Position numbers and translations under genes: made by a program
Shown: positions 32,982 to 41,795 of the stretch, one piece after another
Layout of the letters: the number at the start of each line of letters is the position of its first letter
Position numbering within the stretch: position 1 is the first letter of the stretch
The notes under the pieces: model-generated
Databases searched by the model: none
Told to the model about the DNA's origin: nothing
What the model saw: the letters and a program-made list of their open reading frames with translations, nothing else
Source of the DNA: Thermoleophilia bacterium
GTDB taxonomy: Bacteria; Actinomycetota; Thermoleophilia; Gaiellales; JAICJC01
Direction: 5' to 3'
Assembly (NCBI GenBank): GCA_025927685.1
Contig: JAICKX010000008.1
Location: forward strand, 1 to 55,216
DNA: 55,216 nucleotides

Positions 32982-33749
32982 ATGAGCGATCCGGAGCAGA
33001 CGACTCCGGTCGACTGGGCGGCGCTCAACCCCCGGCCGATCCGCCTCTCGGAGTCGGTCGCGGCGCGGCTCGAGGCGATGATCGTGTCGGGCGAGCTGGC
33101 GCCGGGTCGCCGCCTGCCTCCCGAGCGGGAGCTTGCCCGGCTCCTGGGCGTCTCCCGCGGACTCGTCCGCGAGGCGATCCATGAGCTGGCGCTGAAGGGC
33201 CTCGTGCACCGCCGACAGGGCCGGGGCACGGAGGTGCGGGGGCCGTACGGCTCCGAGTTCACGAGCGGGATCGTTGGCTACCTGACGCAGAGCGAGCGGG
33301 ATGTGGTCGAGCTGCTCGACTTTCGTGAGGCGCTCGAGCCGCCGATCGCGGCACGAGCGGCCGAGCGCGCCACGAGCGTCGACGTGCGCCGCCTGAGCCG
33401 CATCTCGGCCGACCTCGAGGCCGAGGACGATCCCGCGAAGGCAGCCGATCTCGACGCGCAGTTCCACCACGCGATCGCTCTGGCGACGCGCAACCACGTT
33501 TTGGTGATGCTGGTCGAGACGTCGCTCGAGGTGCTGAACCAGACCAGGCGCCAGAACCTGCAGACACCTGCACGGCTCGAGATGTCCCGCCGGGCTCACC
33601 GCGCCATCCTGGCAGCGATCGAAGCCGGCGACCCCGACGCCGCCGGATGCGCCATGACGAATCACATCCGTGAGGTCGCCGCCCTCGTCATACGGGCCGA
33701 CCGGCCGTCCGAATCACACACCGAGACGACGGGAGACGACGATGTCTGA
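32982..33749 (+). CDS. FadR-subfamily GntR transcriptional regulator
   Basis: 255 residues from ATG 32982 (MSDPEQTTPVDW); the track start at 32919 overlaps the promoter. Winged helix: RLSESVAARLEAMIVSGELAPGRRLPPERELARLLGVSRGLVREAIHELALKGLVHRRQGRGTEV. The C-terminal FCD domain (helical, about residues 100-230) has LLDFREALEPPIAARAAERA, DLDAQFHHAIALATRNHVL and HRAILAAIEAGDPDAAGCAMTNHI; the Asp and three His are the usual FCD metal ligands. Ligands of the family are often carboxylates, consistent with control by the operon's substrate. The stop overlaps the binding-protein start by eight bases. Confidence 0.95.
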   Translation: MSDPEQTTPVDWAALNPRPIRLSESVAARLEAMIVSGELAPGRRLPPERELARLLGVSRGLVREAIHELALKGLVHRRQGRGTEVRGPYGSEFTSGIVGYLTQSERDVVELLDFREALEPPIAARAAERATSVDVRRLSRISADLEAEDDPAKAADLDAQFHHAIALATRNHVLVMLVETSLEVLNQTRRQNLQTPARLEMSRRAHRAILAAIEAGDPDAAGCAMTNHIREVAALVIRADRPSESHTETTGDDDV

Positions 33750-35454
33750 CGACGGTGCCAGGCTGTACGAAGACCTACTGGCCGGCCGCGTTTCGCGGGC
33801 CGAGTTGCTGCGCCGAGGGGCGGCGGTCGGCCTGGGCACCCCCGCGCTGGCCGCGATCCTGGCCGCCTGCGGCGGCGGTGGCTCGGCCGGCTCTGGCTCG
33901 AGCGCGCCCGGCGCGGTGGCCGAGGTCGGAACGGCGGTGACCACGCCCGCGCCGACGGGTGAGCTCGACCAGTTGAAGTGGGGGCTCTTCTACGAGCCCG
34001 GGCCGCTGGACTGGATCTACGACTACAACTACGAGGAGAACACGGTCGTCACCAACATCACCGAGAGCCTGATGCGGCTGACCCCGCAGCTCTCAATCGA
34101 GCCCGGGCTCGCGGAGTCGTACTCCGCGCCGGACGACCTGACGCACGTGTACACGATCCGCCAGGGTGTGACGTTCCACGACGGCAGCCCCATGACCGCG
34201 GCCGACGTCGTGTTCAGCATGAAGCGCCACCTGAACCCCAACTCGTATTGGGCCTTTGCGTATTTCAACGTGAAGAGCATCGAGCCGACGGGTAGCTCGG
34301 AGGTCACCGTGCGCATGAAGCGCCCGGACGTGATCTTCCCCGCGCTCATGGCGACGCCCGCGGGCGGCGTTGGCCCGCAGGCATACGTCACGGCGAAGGG
34401 CAAGAACTACGGCACTCCGACGGCCGGGCCGGTCGGCACCGGTCCGTTCAAGTTCACGAGCTGGAACCAGGGGGCGAACATCACGCTGACCCGGAACGAC
34501 GCCTACTGGGACACCGCACACGCGCCCAAGACCAAGTCCGTCGTGTTCAGCTTCATCCCGGAGGAGTCGACGATGACCACCGGCCTCCTGAGCGGCGAGA
34601 TCGACGGCGCCTACCACACGCCGTACAGCGGCCTCACCCAGCTGCGCTCCTCCTCGGTCGGCACGCTGTACCTCGGCAAGAGCATGCTCTTCACCGTCAT
34701 CTATATCTCGACCACCTCGGGCCCCTTGGCGAACATCAACGTCCGCAAGGCGCTGCTCAAGGCCATCGATCGCCCGGCGCTTGCAAAGGCCGTGTACAGC
34801 GGAGCCGCGACCCCGTTGCCGTCGACCATGACCCCGCTCGGCCAGTGGAGCTACGCCCAGTCCCAGGCCGAAGCCGCCTTCCAGAAGCTCCCGCCGCCGG
34901 TGCTCGACCTCGAGGGCGCGAAGAAGCTCATGCAAGGCGTCGACACGAGCGGGACGATCGTGATCGCCACGCGGGCCTCCTTCCAGCGGTACATCAATAT
35001 CGCCTCGATCGTGCAGGACGCGGGCAAGAAGCTCGGCCTCAACATCCAGATCAAGCCCATCAACCCCAACGACTACGGCGACATCTTCTTCTCCGACTCG
35101 GCGCGCAAGGGGATCGACATGTTCATCTCCGAGAACTACGCCGACGTGCCCGAACCGCTGGAGACCCTGTACGTCACTGTCACACCGCAGCCGGCGAACG
35201 CCCTCACGTACAACTACGACGACTACAACAACCCGAGCGTCACAAGCGACCTACAGAAGGCGGTGGCCGAGTCGGATCCCGCCAAGCGGGCGTCGCTGAT
35301 CATCGCCGCTCAGAGCGTGCTGGCCGACCAGCCCGCCACCCTGCCGCTCGTGTCGCCGGCCGTGCCGCTCTTCCTGAACAAGCGCGCGACCGGTGCGCCG
35401 GCGTCGTTCTGCTACCTCTACTACCCCTGGGCGCGCGACGTGGGGGCGGCCTGA
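33742..35454 (+). CDS. peptide/solute ABC transporter substrate-binding lipoprotein (family 5)
   Basis: 570 residues from ATG 33742, with GGGAGA seven bases upstream. The leader has Arg-Arg then a hydrophobic stretch ending in the lipobox LAAC (Cys43, ILAACGGGG), so it is a lipoprotein and possibly a Tat substrate (SRAELLRRGAAVG). SBP_bac_5 features: TITESL-like VTNITESLMRLTPQL, VYTIRQGVTFHDGSPMTAADVVFSMKR and GTGPFKFTSW. It binds peptides or other solutes outside the cell for the two permeases that follow. It overlaps the regulator gene. Cargo is unknown, though co-transcription with gamma-glutamyltransferase in the paired operon suggests peptide-like ligands. Confidence 0.93.
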   Translation: MSDDGARLYEDLLAGRVSRAELLRRGAAVGLGTPALAAILAACGGGGSAGSGSSAPGAVAEVGTAVTTPAPTGELDQLKWGLFYEPGPLDWIYDYNYEENTVVTNITESLMRLTPQLSIEPGLAESYSAPDDLTHVYTIRQGVTFHDGSPMTAADVVFSMKRHLNPNSYWAFAYFNVKSIEPTGSSEVTVRMKRPDVIFPALMATPAGGVGPQAYVTAKGKNYGTPTAGPVGTGPFKFTSWNQGANITLTRNDAYWDTAHAPKTKSVVFSFIPEESTMTTGLLSGEIDGAYHTPYSGLTQLRSSSVGTLYLGKSMLFTVIYISTTSGPLANINVRKALLKAIDRPALAKAVYSGAATPLPSTMTPLGQWSYAQSQAEAAFQKLPPPVLDLEGAKKLMQGVDTSGTIVIATRASFQRYINIASIVQDAGKKLGLNIQIKPINPNDYGDIFFSDSARKGIDMFISENYADVPEPLETLYVTVTPQPANALTYNYDDYNNPSVTSDLQKAVAESDPAKRASLIIAAQSVLADQPATLPLVSPAVPLFLNKRATGAPASFCYLYYPWARDVGAA

Positions 35455-35458
35455 CGTC

Positions 35459-36415
35459 GTGAGCGTCGGAGCCTTCATGGCTCGCCGGCTGGGCGCGCTC
35501 GCCGGCACCCTCCTGGCGACCAGCTTCATCGTCTACGGGGCGGTCTACCTCGCTCCCGGCAGTCCGCTCACGGCGGTTACGGGCGGCCGGCCGCTGCCGC
35601 CCGCGACGCTGCACGCGATCAGCCACGAGTACGGGTTCGACAAGCCGTTCATCGTCCGCTACTGGGACTGGCTGACCGGCGCCATCCACGGCGACTTCGG
35701 CCGGTCGGTCGTCTTCCGGCAGGACGTCAGCTCGCTGATCACCCCGCGCATCGGCACGACGGCGTTCCTGATCGCCTACGCCGCGCTCCTGATCCTGCTC
35801 TTCGGCGTGGCACTGGGCCTCGTGTCGGCGCTGCACAAAGGGCACCCCGACACGGCCATCCTGACCGTCACCTCCGTCGGCACTGCGGTGCCGTCGATCG
35901 TGGCGGCGATCGTGCTGATCTGGATCTTCACGCTCCAGCTCGGCTGGCTACCAGCCCTCGGCAGCGGGTCCGGCTTCGCCGGCCAGCTGCGCCATCTCAC
36001 CATGCCGGCGGTCGCGCTGGCGCTTTCGGGGATCGCCTACGTCGCCCGGCTGACGCGGGCCGCTGCCAACGAGGAGCTGCGCCGCGAACACGTGGCGACG
36101 GCTCGCAGCCGCGGCATCCCGGAGCGCTACGTCGTCCAGCGCCACGTGCTGCGAAATGCGCTCGTCCCGATCACGACGGCCGCGGGGCTCACGATTGCCG
36201 GGCTCATCGCCGGCACCGTGGTGGTCGAGAACGCGTTCGCCCTGAACGGTCTGGGGTCGTTCCTCGTGCAGGCGGTGGGACAGAAGGACGTGCCGGTGGT
36301 GCAGGCGATCTGCCTGATTCTGGTCGCGGCCTTTATCGTCGTGAACACCGTGGTGGACCTCCTGTACGCCGTCATCGATCCGCGGATCGGCTTCGGAGGA
36401 GGGGATGACCGGTGA
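35459..36415 (+). CDS. peptide ABC transporter permease (DppB/OppB type)
   Basis: 318 residues from GTG 35459, four bases after the binding-protein stop; ATG 35477 is an alternative. Six membrane helices with the family opening FMARRLGALAGTLLATSFIVYGAVYLAPGSP. The large periplasmic loop contains YGFDKPFIVRYWDWLTGAIHGDFGRS, and the cytoplasmic EAA loop is TRAAANEELRREHVATARSRGIPERYVVQRHVLRNALVP, which docks with the ATPases OppD and OppF. Paired with the DppC-type permease by a four-base overlap. Confidence 0.94.
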   Translation: MSVGAFMARRLGALAGTLLATSFIVYGAVYLAPGSPLTAVTGGRPLPPATLHAISHEYGFDKPFIVRYWDWLTGAIHGDFGRSVVFRQDVSSLITPRIGTTAFLIAYAALLILLFGVALGLVSALHKGHPDTAILTVTSVGTAVPSIVAAIVLIWIFTLQLGWLPALGSGSGFAGQLRHLTMPAVALALSGIAYVARLTRAAANEELRREHVATARSRGIPERYVVQRHVLRNALVPITTAAGLTIAGLIAGTVVVENAFALNGLGSFLVQAVGQKDVPVVQAICLILVAAFIVVNTVVDLLYAVIDPRIGFGGGDDR

Positions 36416-37272
36416 CCGAGGCCGTCCTCGCGCAGACGCAGCGCGCACGCCGGCGCGCGATCGGCTTCCCCGCCGCCCGGCTCGGCTGGGTCGGCATGGC
36501 GAGCGCGGTGGTGATCGTGCTCCTGGCCCTGATGGCGGTGTTCGCTCCGCTGATCGCACCGATGGACCCGAACTCGATCGACCTGCTGCATCCCTTTGCC
36601 CCCGCCTCGAGCCAGCACCTCCTGGGAACCGACGACACCGGGCGGGACATCTTCTCGCGGCTCATCCTCGGCTCGCGGACGAGCCTGCTCGGCCCGCTCC
36701 TCGTCGTCCTGCTCGAGGTGCTTGTGGGCGTTCCCATCGCGCTGGCGGCGGCATGGCGGGGCGGGCTCGTGGACGGCCTGATCTCACGGGTGCTCGACGT
36801 GCTGTTCGCCTTCCCCGGGATCCTGCTGGCCATCCTCGTCATCTCGCTGTTCGGCGCCGGACTGAAATCGGCCGTCGTCGCGCTCGCGGTCGCCCACATG
36901 CCCTACCTCGCACGGATCACGCGCGGCGCGGCGCTGCGCGAGCGCCGGCTGCCCTACGTCGAGGCGCTCGAGGTTCAGGGGTTCTCGGCGTTTCGCATCT
37001 CGGCGCGGCACCTCGTTCCGAACCTGCTGCCGCTGATCGTCGCCCAGGCGAGCGTCTCGTTCGGCTACGTGATGATCGACCTCGCCGGGCTCTCGTTCCT
37101 CGGGCTCGGCGTGCAGCCGCCCACCGCCGACTGGGGCGTCATGATCTCGGCGGGCCAGCAGGCCTTGCTCGGCGGCCACCCCCAGCAGTCCCTCTACGCC
37201 GGCGCGATGATCGTGATCGCGGTCTGCGCCTTCACGCTCTTCGGCGAGCGGTTGATCGACCAGGACCGCTAG
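36412..37272 (+). CDS. peptide ABC transporter permease (DppC/OppC type)
   Basis: 286 residues from GTG 36412, overlapping the DppB stop (GTGA). Family features: hydrophobic first helix followed by HLLGTDDTGRDIFSRLILGSRTSLL, VFAFPGILLAILVISLFGAGL, EAA loop YVEALEVQGFSAFRISARHLVPNLLPLI, and GLSFLGLGVQPPTADWGVMI near the end. It forms the membrane channel with DppB. Last gene of the plus-strand operon; the missing ATPases are those at 27015-28890. Confidence 0.94.
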   Translation: MTEAVLAQTQRARRRAIGFPAARLGWVGMASAVVIVLLALMAVFAPLIAPMDPNSIDLLHPFAPASSQHLLGTDDTGRDIFSRLILGSRTSLLGPLLVVLLEVLVGVPIALAAAWRGGLVDGLISRVLDVLFAFPGILLAILVISLFGAGLKSAVVALAVAHMPYLARITRGAALRERRLPYVEALEVQGFSAFRISARHLVPNLLPLIVAQASVSFGYVMIDLAGLSFLGLGVQPPTADWGVMISAGQQALLGGHPQQSLYAGAMIVIAVCAFTLFGERLIDQDR

Positions 37273-37303
37273 CGGCGGTCGGCGTCTCTGACGTCGCTGC
37301 CGC
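37272..37303. terminator. imperfect hairpin, possible terminator
   Basis: GCGGCGGTCGGCGTC against GACGTCGCTGCCGC with a three-base loop and one or two mismatches. It lies directly at the end of the DppC gene and before the stop of the convergent MBL gene. No U tract. Confidence 0.35.
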
Positions 37304-37347
37304 GGGTCTTCCGGCGGTGCGTGTGAGTGTTGGCCGGCGTGCCCAGG

Positions 37348-38118
37348 TCACTCCCAAAAGGCTTCCGGAGCAAGCGGCACATCGCCGAACTCGACCTCGT
37401 GGGTGCAGCGCAACTCTGCTCCGGTCTCACGTTCGATCTCCTCGAATCGCTCCCAGCTCGCCACCGTAGCGTCCGCACTCCAAACCACCGCGGAGAGTCG
37501 ACGCTGGCGCATCTTGGCCAGGCTGTACGTCGCGTCCCCCATCAGCACGAGCGGCTCCCTGTGCTCGAACTCCACGTAAATGGACTGGTGGCCCGGCGTA
37601 TGCCCGGGAGTTGAGATGACTCGGAGCTTGCCGTCGCCGAACACATCGGTATCCCCGTCCAGCTGCTTCCACCGCAGATCGTGCTCGAAGTCAGCCGGGT
37701 TGTACAGCTCCTGCTGGTACACCGGGGGGTTCCTGGCTGCGGCAAGCTCCGTGGCCTGCACATACACGTCGGCGTGTTTGACGAACTCGAGGCCGCCCGC
37801 GTGATCGAAGTGCAGGTGCGAAACGATGACGGCGTCGACATCCCCCGGCGCCAGACCGAGCTTGCCGAGCTGGCTGACGACGTCGCCGCCCTCGTTCATC
37901 TCGACCGGGAAGGCGGCCGCGGCTTCGCCGACGCGACCGATCGGATCAGTCGCGATCTCGGGATGCAGGCCGGTGTCGAACAGGATGCGACCGTCTGCAT
38001 GCTCGACGAGGTAGAAGAAATACGGGCAGTAGACCTTGGTGCCGACGCGCTCGTCGAGCGGGTCGAACGTCGCGATGTCCGATCGGTCACCGCCGCAGAG
38101 ACAGGCGAAGACCTTCAT
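37348..38118 (-). CDS. MBL-fold metallohydrolase, N-acyl homoserine lactonase family
   Basis: 256 residues from ATG 38118, with GGGGAAC just upstream; the track start at 38148 has none. Metal motif VSHLHFDHAGG, then STPGHTPGHQ and LMGDATYS (bridging Asp), with a late His in CTHEVEF. The order and spacing, including PYFFYLVEHADGRILFDTGLHPE, fit the AHL-lactonase (AttM/AiiA-like) group. Such enzymes open lactone rings. In this cluster a lactone or ester intermediate is as likely a substrate as a quorum signal. It is the last gene of a minus-strand run with the SDR and aminotransferase genes. Confidence 0.88.
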   Translation of the reverse strand: MKVFACLCGGDRSDIATFDPLDERVGTKVYCPYFFYLVEHADGRILFDTGLHPEIATDPIGRVGEAAAAFPVEMNEGGDVVSQLGKLGLAPGDVDAVIVSHLHFDHAGGLEFVKHADVYVQATELAAARNPPVYQQELYNPADFEHDLRWKQLDGDTDVFGDGKLRVISTPGHTPGHQSIYVEFEHREPLVLMGDATYSLAKMRQRRLSAVVWSADATVASWERFEEIERETGAELRCTHEVEFGDVPLAPEAFWE

Positions 38119-38152
38119 TCGTTCCCCGTGTGAATGATGCTTCCGCATGCCG

Positions 38153-38956
38153 TCACTGGACGCCCGCCGAGATGCCGAAGTCGATTGAAAGGTTGGCGCC
38201 GGTGATCGGGGTCGCCCGGTCTTGCGCGAGATACCAGATCAGCTCGGCCACCTCCTCCGCGGCGACGAATCGCGCCCTGTCGGCCTGCGGATACTGCTGC
38301 AGCAGTGACTCGAGGTACCCAGCGGGGTCATCCCCGCCGAAGTCCGTCGCCTGCGCGCGGAGCATCGGCGTGTCAACGTCGCCGGGGCACACCGCGTTCA
38401 CGCGGACGCCGCGGGGTGCGAGCTCGAGCGCAAGGGCGCGGGTGAGGTTCGTGACCGCGCCTTTCGAGGCTGAGTAGACGGCGGCTCCGGCGACGCCCTG
38501 AATGCCGGCGTCGGACGAGAGATTCACGATCGATCCGGCGCTGGCGGCCAGGTGTGGAATCGCCGCAGCGGCGAGGAAGAAGAGCGCTTTCAGGTTGACG
38601 TCGAGGACCCGATCCCAGTCGGCCTCGCGCGTCTCGTCGGCGGGCCCCTCCGTCCAGACTCCGGCCGCGGAGACGAGGCAATCGAGGCGGCCGCTCGCTG
38701 AGGCCGCCTCGCGAACGACCTCCTGGCATGTTGATACAGAGCGAAGATCGCCGGGGAAGACGCCGACGAGTCGATCGAGACGCTTGAGCCTCTCGGCGAC
38801 ATCGGAGAGGCCGGGCACGTCGAGATCGGTGAGCGCGACGTTCCAACCTCCGGCCGCGAACCTGTCCGCCGTCGCCGAGCCGATGCCACCGGCGGCCCCG
38901 CTGATCAGGACCACGCGCCGTTGGGGCCCCTCAGCCACAGCGTGCTCCGCGATCAC
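38153..38956 (-). CDS. short-chain dehydrogenase/reductase (SDR)
   Basis: 267 residues from GTG 38956. NAD(P) motif VVLISGAAGGIGSATADRF, an Asp in ALTDLDVPG at the end of strand 2 (favouring NAD over NADP), NAAG-equivalent SAAGVW, Ser in IVNLSSDAG, and active-site YSASKGAV with Tyr and Lys. C-terminal RVNAVCPGDVDTPML and GANLSIDFGISAG. Classical SDR that oxidises or reduces an alcohol/ketone. It sits 27 bases from the aminotransferase stop and upstream of the lactonase-like gene, in the same direction. Confidence 0.93.
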   Translation of the reverse strand: MIAEHAVAEGPQRRVVLISGAAGGIGSATADRFAAGGWNVALTDLDVPGLSDVAERLKRLDRLVGVFPGDLRSVSTCQEVVREAASASGRLDCLVSAAGVWTEGPADETREADWDRVLDVNLKALFFLAAAAIPHLAASAGSIVNLSSDAGIQGVAGAAVYSASKGAVTNLTRALALELAPRGVRVNAVCPGDVDTPMLRAQATDFGGDDPAGYLESLLQQYPQADRARFVAAEEVAELIWYLAQDRATPITGANLSIDFGISAGVQ

Positions 38957-38983
38957 GTTTCTCCGGGCGGGCTGAACCGTCCA

Positions 38984-40345
38984 TCAGCGAAGCGACGCGA
39001 CATTGCCGAGAGCCTCGCGGAAGACGCTGGTGTGGCGATCCACGTCGTCAGCCGTCGTGTCGGGGCACATGAGCGCCATGTTGTGGAACGGAGTCAGGAG
39101 GACGTTGCGGTTGAGGGCGTGGAGATGGAGATAGCTGGTGGCCTCGTCGTCGGCCATCGCGGCCGCTTCGGCTGCGGTGCGATCGCCCGACGCCGGCCAG
39201 TACTCGGCCCGACAGCCGAGCCGGGTGACCGACCATTGCAGACCGCATTCCTCGATCGCGTCGCGGACGCCGGCCTCCCAACGCTCGGCGAGCGGGATCA
39301 TGCGCTCGAAATCCTCGGCTCGCAGCGTGTGCGACAGGGTGGCCCGGACCGCCGCGACCGCGAGGGCATTCCCGGAGAGGGTTCCACCGATACCGCTGAT
39401 GTTCAGCTCCGGCTCCTCGACCGCCTCGCCGGCAACTCTCGCGACCGCCTCCGTCATCCCGTAGGCCGCCGCCGGCATTCCTCCCCCGATCGCCTTGCCG
39501 ACGACGAGCATGTCGGGCTCGAGGCCGAGCTCGGCGGTCATCCCGCCGGGGCCGGCACAGATGGTGTGGGTCTCGTCGATGAGCAGGAGCGTTCCGGAGG
39601 CCCGCGTCAGTTCCCGGAGCGCGTCGTGGAACCCGGGATCCGGCAGGATGATCCCGATGTTGGTGAGCGCCGGCTCGGCGATGACGCACGCGACGTCCCC
39701 GTGTGCGAGCTCGCGCTCCAGCGCGTCGACGTCGTTGAACTCGACGACACGGGTGGTCTCGCCGGCCGGCTGCGTCGGGCCGACGACCCCCGGCCGGCGG
39801 GTCACGCGGCCCGAGTCCAGCACGGCCAGCGTCTCATCAACCGTGCCGTGGTAACACCAGTTGAAGACGAGCACCTTCGGCCTGCGGGTCACGTGCCGGG
39901 CGAGCCGGAGGGCGTAGCGATTTGCGTCGGTCGCCGTCATCGCGATCTGCCACTTCAGGAGACCGAACCGACGGGTCAGCTCATCGCCCACGACGACGGC
40001 GTCCTCCGTCGGGAGGATCGCCGTGATGCCCGTCGCGGCGCGGCGCGAGATCGCTTCGGCGGTTCGGGGTGGAGAGTGCCCGGCCATCGCTCCGGTGTCG
40101 CCGAGGCAGAAATCGATGTACTCGTTGCCGTCGACATCCCAAAGCCGAGCGCCGTTCGCACGCTGCATGAAGAGCGGGAACGGTGTCGCCCAATGGGTCA
40201 TCCAACTCATCGGAACGCCGTTGAGCAGGCTCTTGGCGGCCTGGCCGGCGAGCGCGAGAGAGCGCGGATGGGATGCTAGATAGCGCTCCTCCTCCGCGTC
40301 CAGCAGTTCGGACAACCTCGCAGAGTTGGAGGAGGTTGACGGCAT
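38984..40345 (-). CDS. class-III aminotransferase / glutamate-1-semialdehyde aminomutase-like PLP enzyme
   Basis: 453 residues from ATG 40345. PLP-fold motifs: NGARLWDVDGNEYIDFCLGDTGAMAGHSPP, YHGTVDETL, TLLLIDETHTICAGPGG (Asp binding the PLP ring nitrogen) and MLVVGKAIGGGMPAAAYGM (Schiff-base Lys). The 'FNWCYHGTVDE' and 'KAIGGGxPxxAYG' patterns resemble hemL-type aminomutases, but there are no heme-synthesis genes here and the operon looks catabolic. It probably transaminates or isomerises an amino compound taken in by this cluster. It starts exactly next to a 16-base perfect palindrome. Confidence 0.9.
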   Translation of the reverse strand: MPSTSSNSARLSELLDAEEERYLASHPRSLALAGQAAKSLLNGVPMSWMTHWATPFPLFMQRANGARLWDVDGNEYIDFCLGDTGAMAGHSPPRTAEAISRRAATGITAILPTEDAVVVGDELTRRFGLLKWQIAMTATDANRYALRLARHVTRRPKVLVFNWCYHGTVDETLAVLDSGRVTRRPGVVGPTQPAGETTRVVEFNDVDALERELAHGDVACVIAEPALTNIGIILPDPGFHDALRELTRASGTLLLIDETHTICAGPGGMTAELGLEPDMLVVGKAIGGGMPAAAYGMTEAVARVAGEAVEEPELNISGIGGTLSGNALAVAAVRATLSHTLRAEDFERMIPLAERWEAGVRDAIEECGLQWSVTRLGCRAEYWPASGDRTAAEAAAMADDEATSYLHLHALNRNVLLTPFHNMALMCPDTTADDVDRHTSVFREALGNVASLR

Positions 40346-40361
40346 TGGTACGATCGTACCA
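40346..40361. promoter_or_regulatory. 16-bp perfect palindrome, operator candidate
   Basis: TGGTACGATCGTACCA is identical to its reverse complement. It sits immediately upstream of the aminotransferase ATG and 28 bases before the divergent SDR start, with almost no other spacer. A TetR-type dimer bound here would control both genes; the tetR gene at 41181-41795 is the nearest candidate. Confidence 0.65.
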
Positions 40362-40389
40362 CCTTTCGGATCGAGGAAGGAACCACTCA

Positions 40390-41205
40390 GTGCCAGACAA
40401 TCGTCCCTGCGACCTCGCCGGCGACGTCGCCCTCATCTCCGGTTGTGGAAGCGAGACCGGCATCGGGTTCGCCTGCGCGCGGACGCTCGCGCAACTTGGT
40501 GCAAGCGTTGCCCTCACCGCCACGACGGACCGTGTACACGTCCGTGCCGAGGAGCTGCGACGTCAGGGTACCGAGGCGACCGCGGCCGTCGGTGATCTCA
40601 CCGTTGTCGCCGACGCCGAGCGCGTGGTGGCACACGCTCACGAGGCTCTTGGGCGGGTGGACATCCTGATCAACGCCGCGGGGCTTGCCCAGACCGGTGT
40701 TGACGCGCCGAGCAAGCGTGTGGCCGAGCTGACGCCCGACGACTGGAGGCGTGAGCTCGATGTCAATCTCATGACCGCGGTTCACCTGACCCGAATGGTG
40801 CTCCCGGGTATGTCGGAGCGCCGCTACGGCCGTGTGGTCATGGTCTCGTCGGTCACCGGCCCACTCGTCGTCGCATCGCGCCTCGCCGGCTATGCGGCTG
40901 CCAAGGCTGCGATGGACGGGCTGATGCGAGCGGTTGCCCTGGAGTATGGCCGCTCGGGGATCACCGCAAACTCGGTGGCTCCCGGGTGGATCGACACCGC
41001 GGCATCGACGGACGAGGAACGCATCGCGGGGACACACACCCCCGTCGGGCGCCCCGGCACGCCGGCGGAAGTGGCGGCGGTGGTCGCCTTCCTCGCCTGC
41101 CGCGCCGCCTCCTACGTGACGGGGCAATCGATCGTCGTCGACGGCGGCAACACGATCCAAGAGGTGCACGGAGCCGACGACTACGACGAGCCGAGCAGGC
41201 CGTGA
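40390..41205 (+). CDS. short-chain dehydrogenase/reductase (3-oxoacyl-ACP reductase-like)
   Basis: 271 residues from GTG 40390 with AGGAAGG upstream; the track start lies in the divergent gene. NAD(P) motif VALISGCGSETGIGFACARTLAQLGA, ALTATTDRVH after strand 2, INAAGLAQTG, VMVSSVTGP (Ser), and YAAAKAAMDG (Tyr, Lys). C-terminal NSVAPGWIDT and VTGQSIVVDGGNTIQEV are typical of FabG-like SDRs. Role: a second oxidoreduction step of the same pathway. The 3' end overlaps the convergent TetR gene by 25 bases. Confidence 0.93.
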   Translation: MPDNRPCDLAGDVALISGCGSETGIGFACARTLAQLGASVALTATTDRVHVRAEELRRQGTEATAAVGDLTVVADAERVVAHAHEALGRVDILINAAGLAQTGVDAPSKRVAELTPDDWRRELDVNLMTAVHLTRMVLPGMSERRYGRVVMVSSVTGPLVVASRLAGYAAAKAAMDGLMRAVALEYGRSGITANSVAPGWIDTAASTDEERIAGTHTPVGRPGTPAEVAAVVAFLACRAASYVTGQSIVVDGGNTIQEVHGADDYDEPSRP

Positions 41206-41795
41206 AGCAGCTGGCCGATGAGCTGCCGCAGCTCATCGCGCGACAGGTGCGTCGTCGGAGTGGCGAGGTTGTCCACCTCCAGCCCTGCCAGCACAGCCAT
41301 GATCAGTAGCGCGGTGGCCCGTGGGTCGCGTGCGCCAAGCTCGGACAGCGTCACCTCGAGCTGGCCTCGGATCCGATCGTAGAAGACCCGCGAGAGGGGC
41401 TCGAGATCCGGATCCCGCGCAGCCTGGAGCAGGAGCTCGTACTCCGCAATCAGCGCCCGGCGACCCGCGCCGAGCCCATGATCAACAAAATCCGCCAGAT
41501 GCTCGGCCAGCAGCTCCACGCTCGGGGGCTCGTCGCCGAGCGTTCGCGTGGCGTCCGCAACTCGCTCCGCCTCCTCCTCGGCGTGCAGGTGGAGCGCCTC
41601 CCGGAGCAGGTCGTGCTTCGACGAGAAGTAGTACGTCGTGGCTGCGATCGGCACGCCGGCCTCCTCCGCAACCGAACGATGGGTGATCGCGGCCGACCCC
41701 TCCCGTCCGAGGATGCGGAGCGTTGCCTGCAAGATCGCCGCGCGACGTTCGATGCCGCGTCGTTGTGGCCTTCGTGGTAGTGGTGTGGTGCCCAT
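41181..41795 (-). CDS. TetR-family transcriptional regulator
   Basis: 204 residues from ATG 41795. Helix-turn-helix: RRAAILQATLRILGREGSAAITHRSVAEEAGVPIAATTYYFSSKHDLLREAL, with the classic 'YYFxSKxxLL'. The C-terminal ligand domain is helical, about residues 75-200, and ends LRQLIGQLLHGLL. TetR repressors bind palindromes next to the genes they control; the TGGTACGATCGTACCA site at 40346 and the near-palindrome at 43746 are candidates. It lies between the SDR/aminotransferase genes and the PotD-like gene, and overlaps the SDR 3' end. Confidence 0.95.
   Translation of the reverse strand: MGTTPLPRRPQRRGIERRAAILQATLRILGREGSAAITHRSVAEEAGVPIAATTYYFSSKHDLLREALHLHAEEEAERVADATRTLGDEPPSVELLAEHLADFVDHGLGAGRRALIAEYELLLQAARDPDLEPLSRVFYDRIRGQLEVTLSELGARDPRATALLIMAVLAGLEVDNLATPTTHLSRDELRQLIGQLLHGLLGSS

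Noticed and set aside
37348-38118. Quorum-quenching role for the AHL-lactonase-like gene
   Set aside because: No LuxI or AHL-type LuxR nearby; a pathway lactone or ester is at least as likely, so no such function is claimed.
38984-40345. Calling the PLP enzyme HemL (heme synthesis)
   Set aside because: No heme genes nearby; the neighbours are catabolic and TetR-controlled, so only family-level naming is justified.
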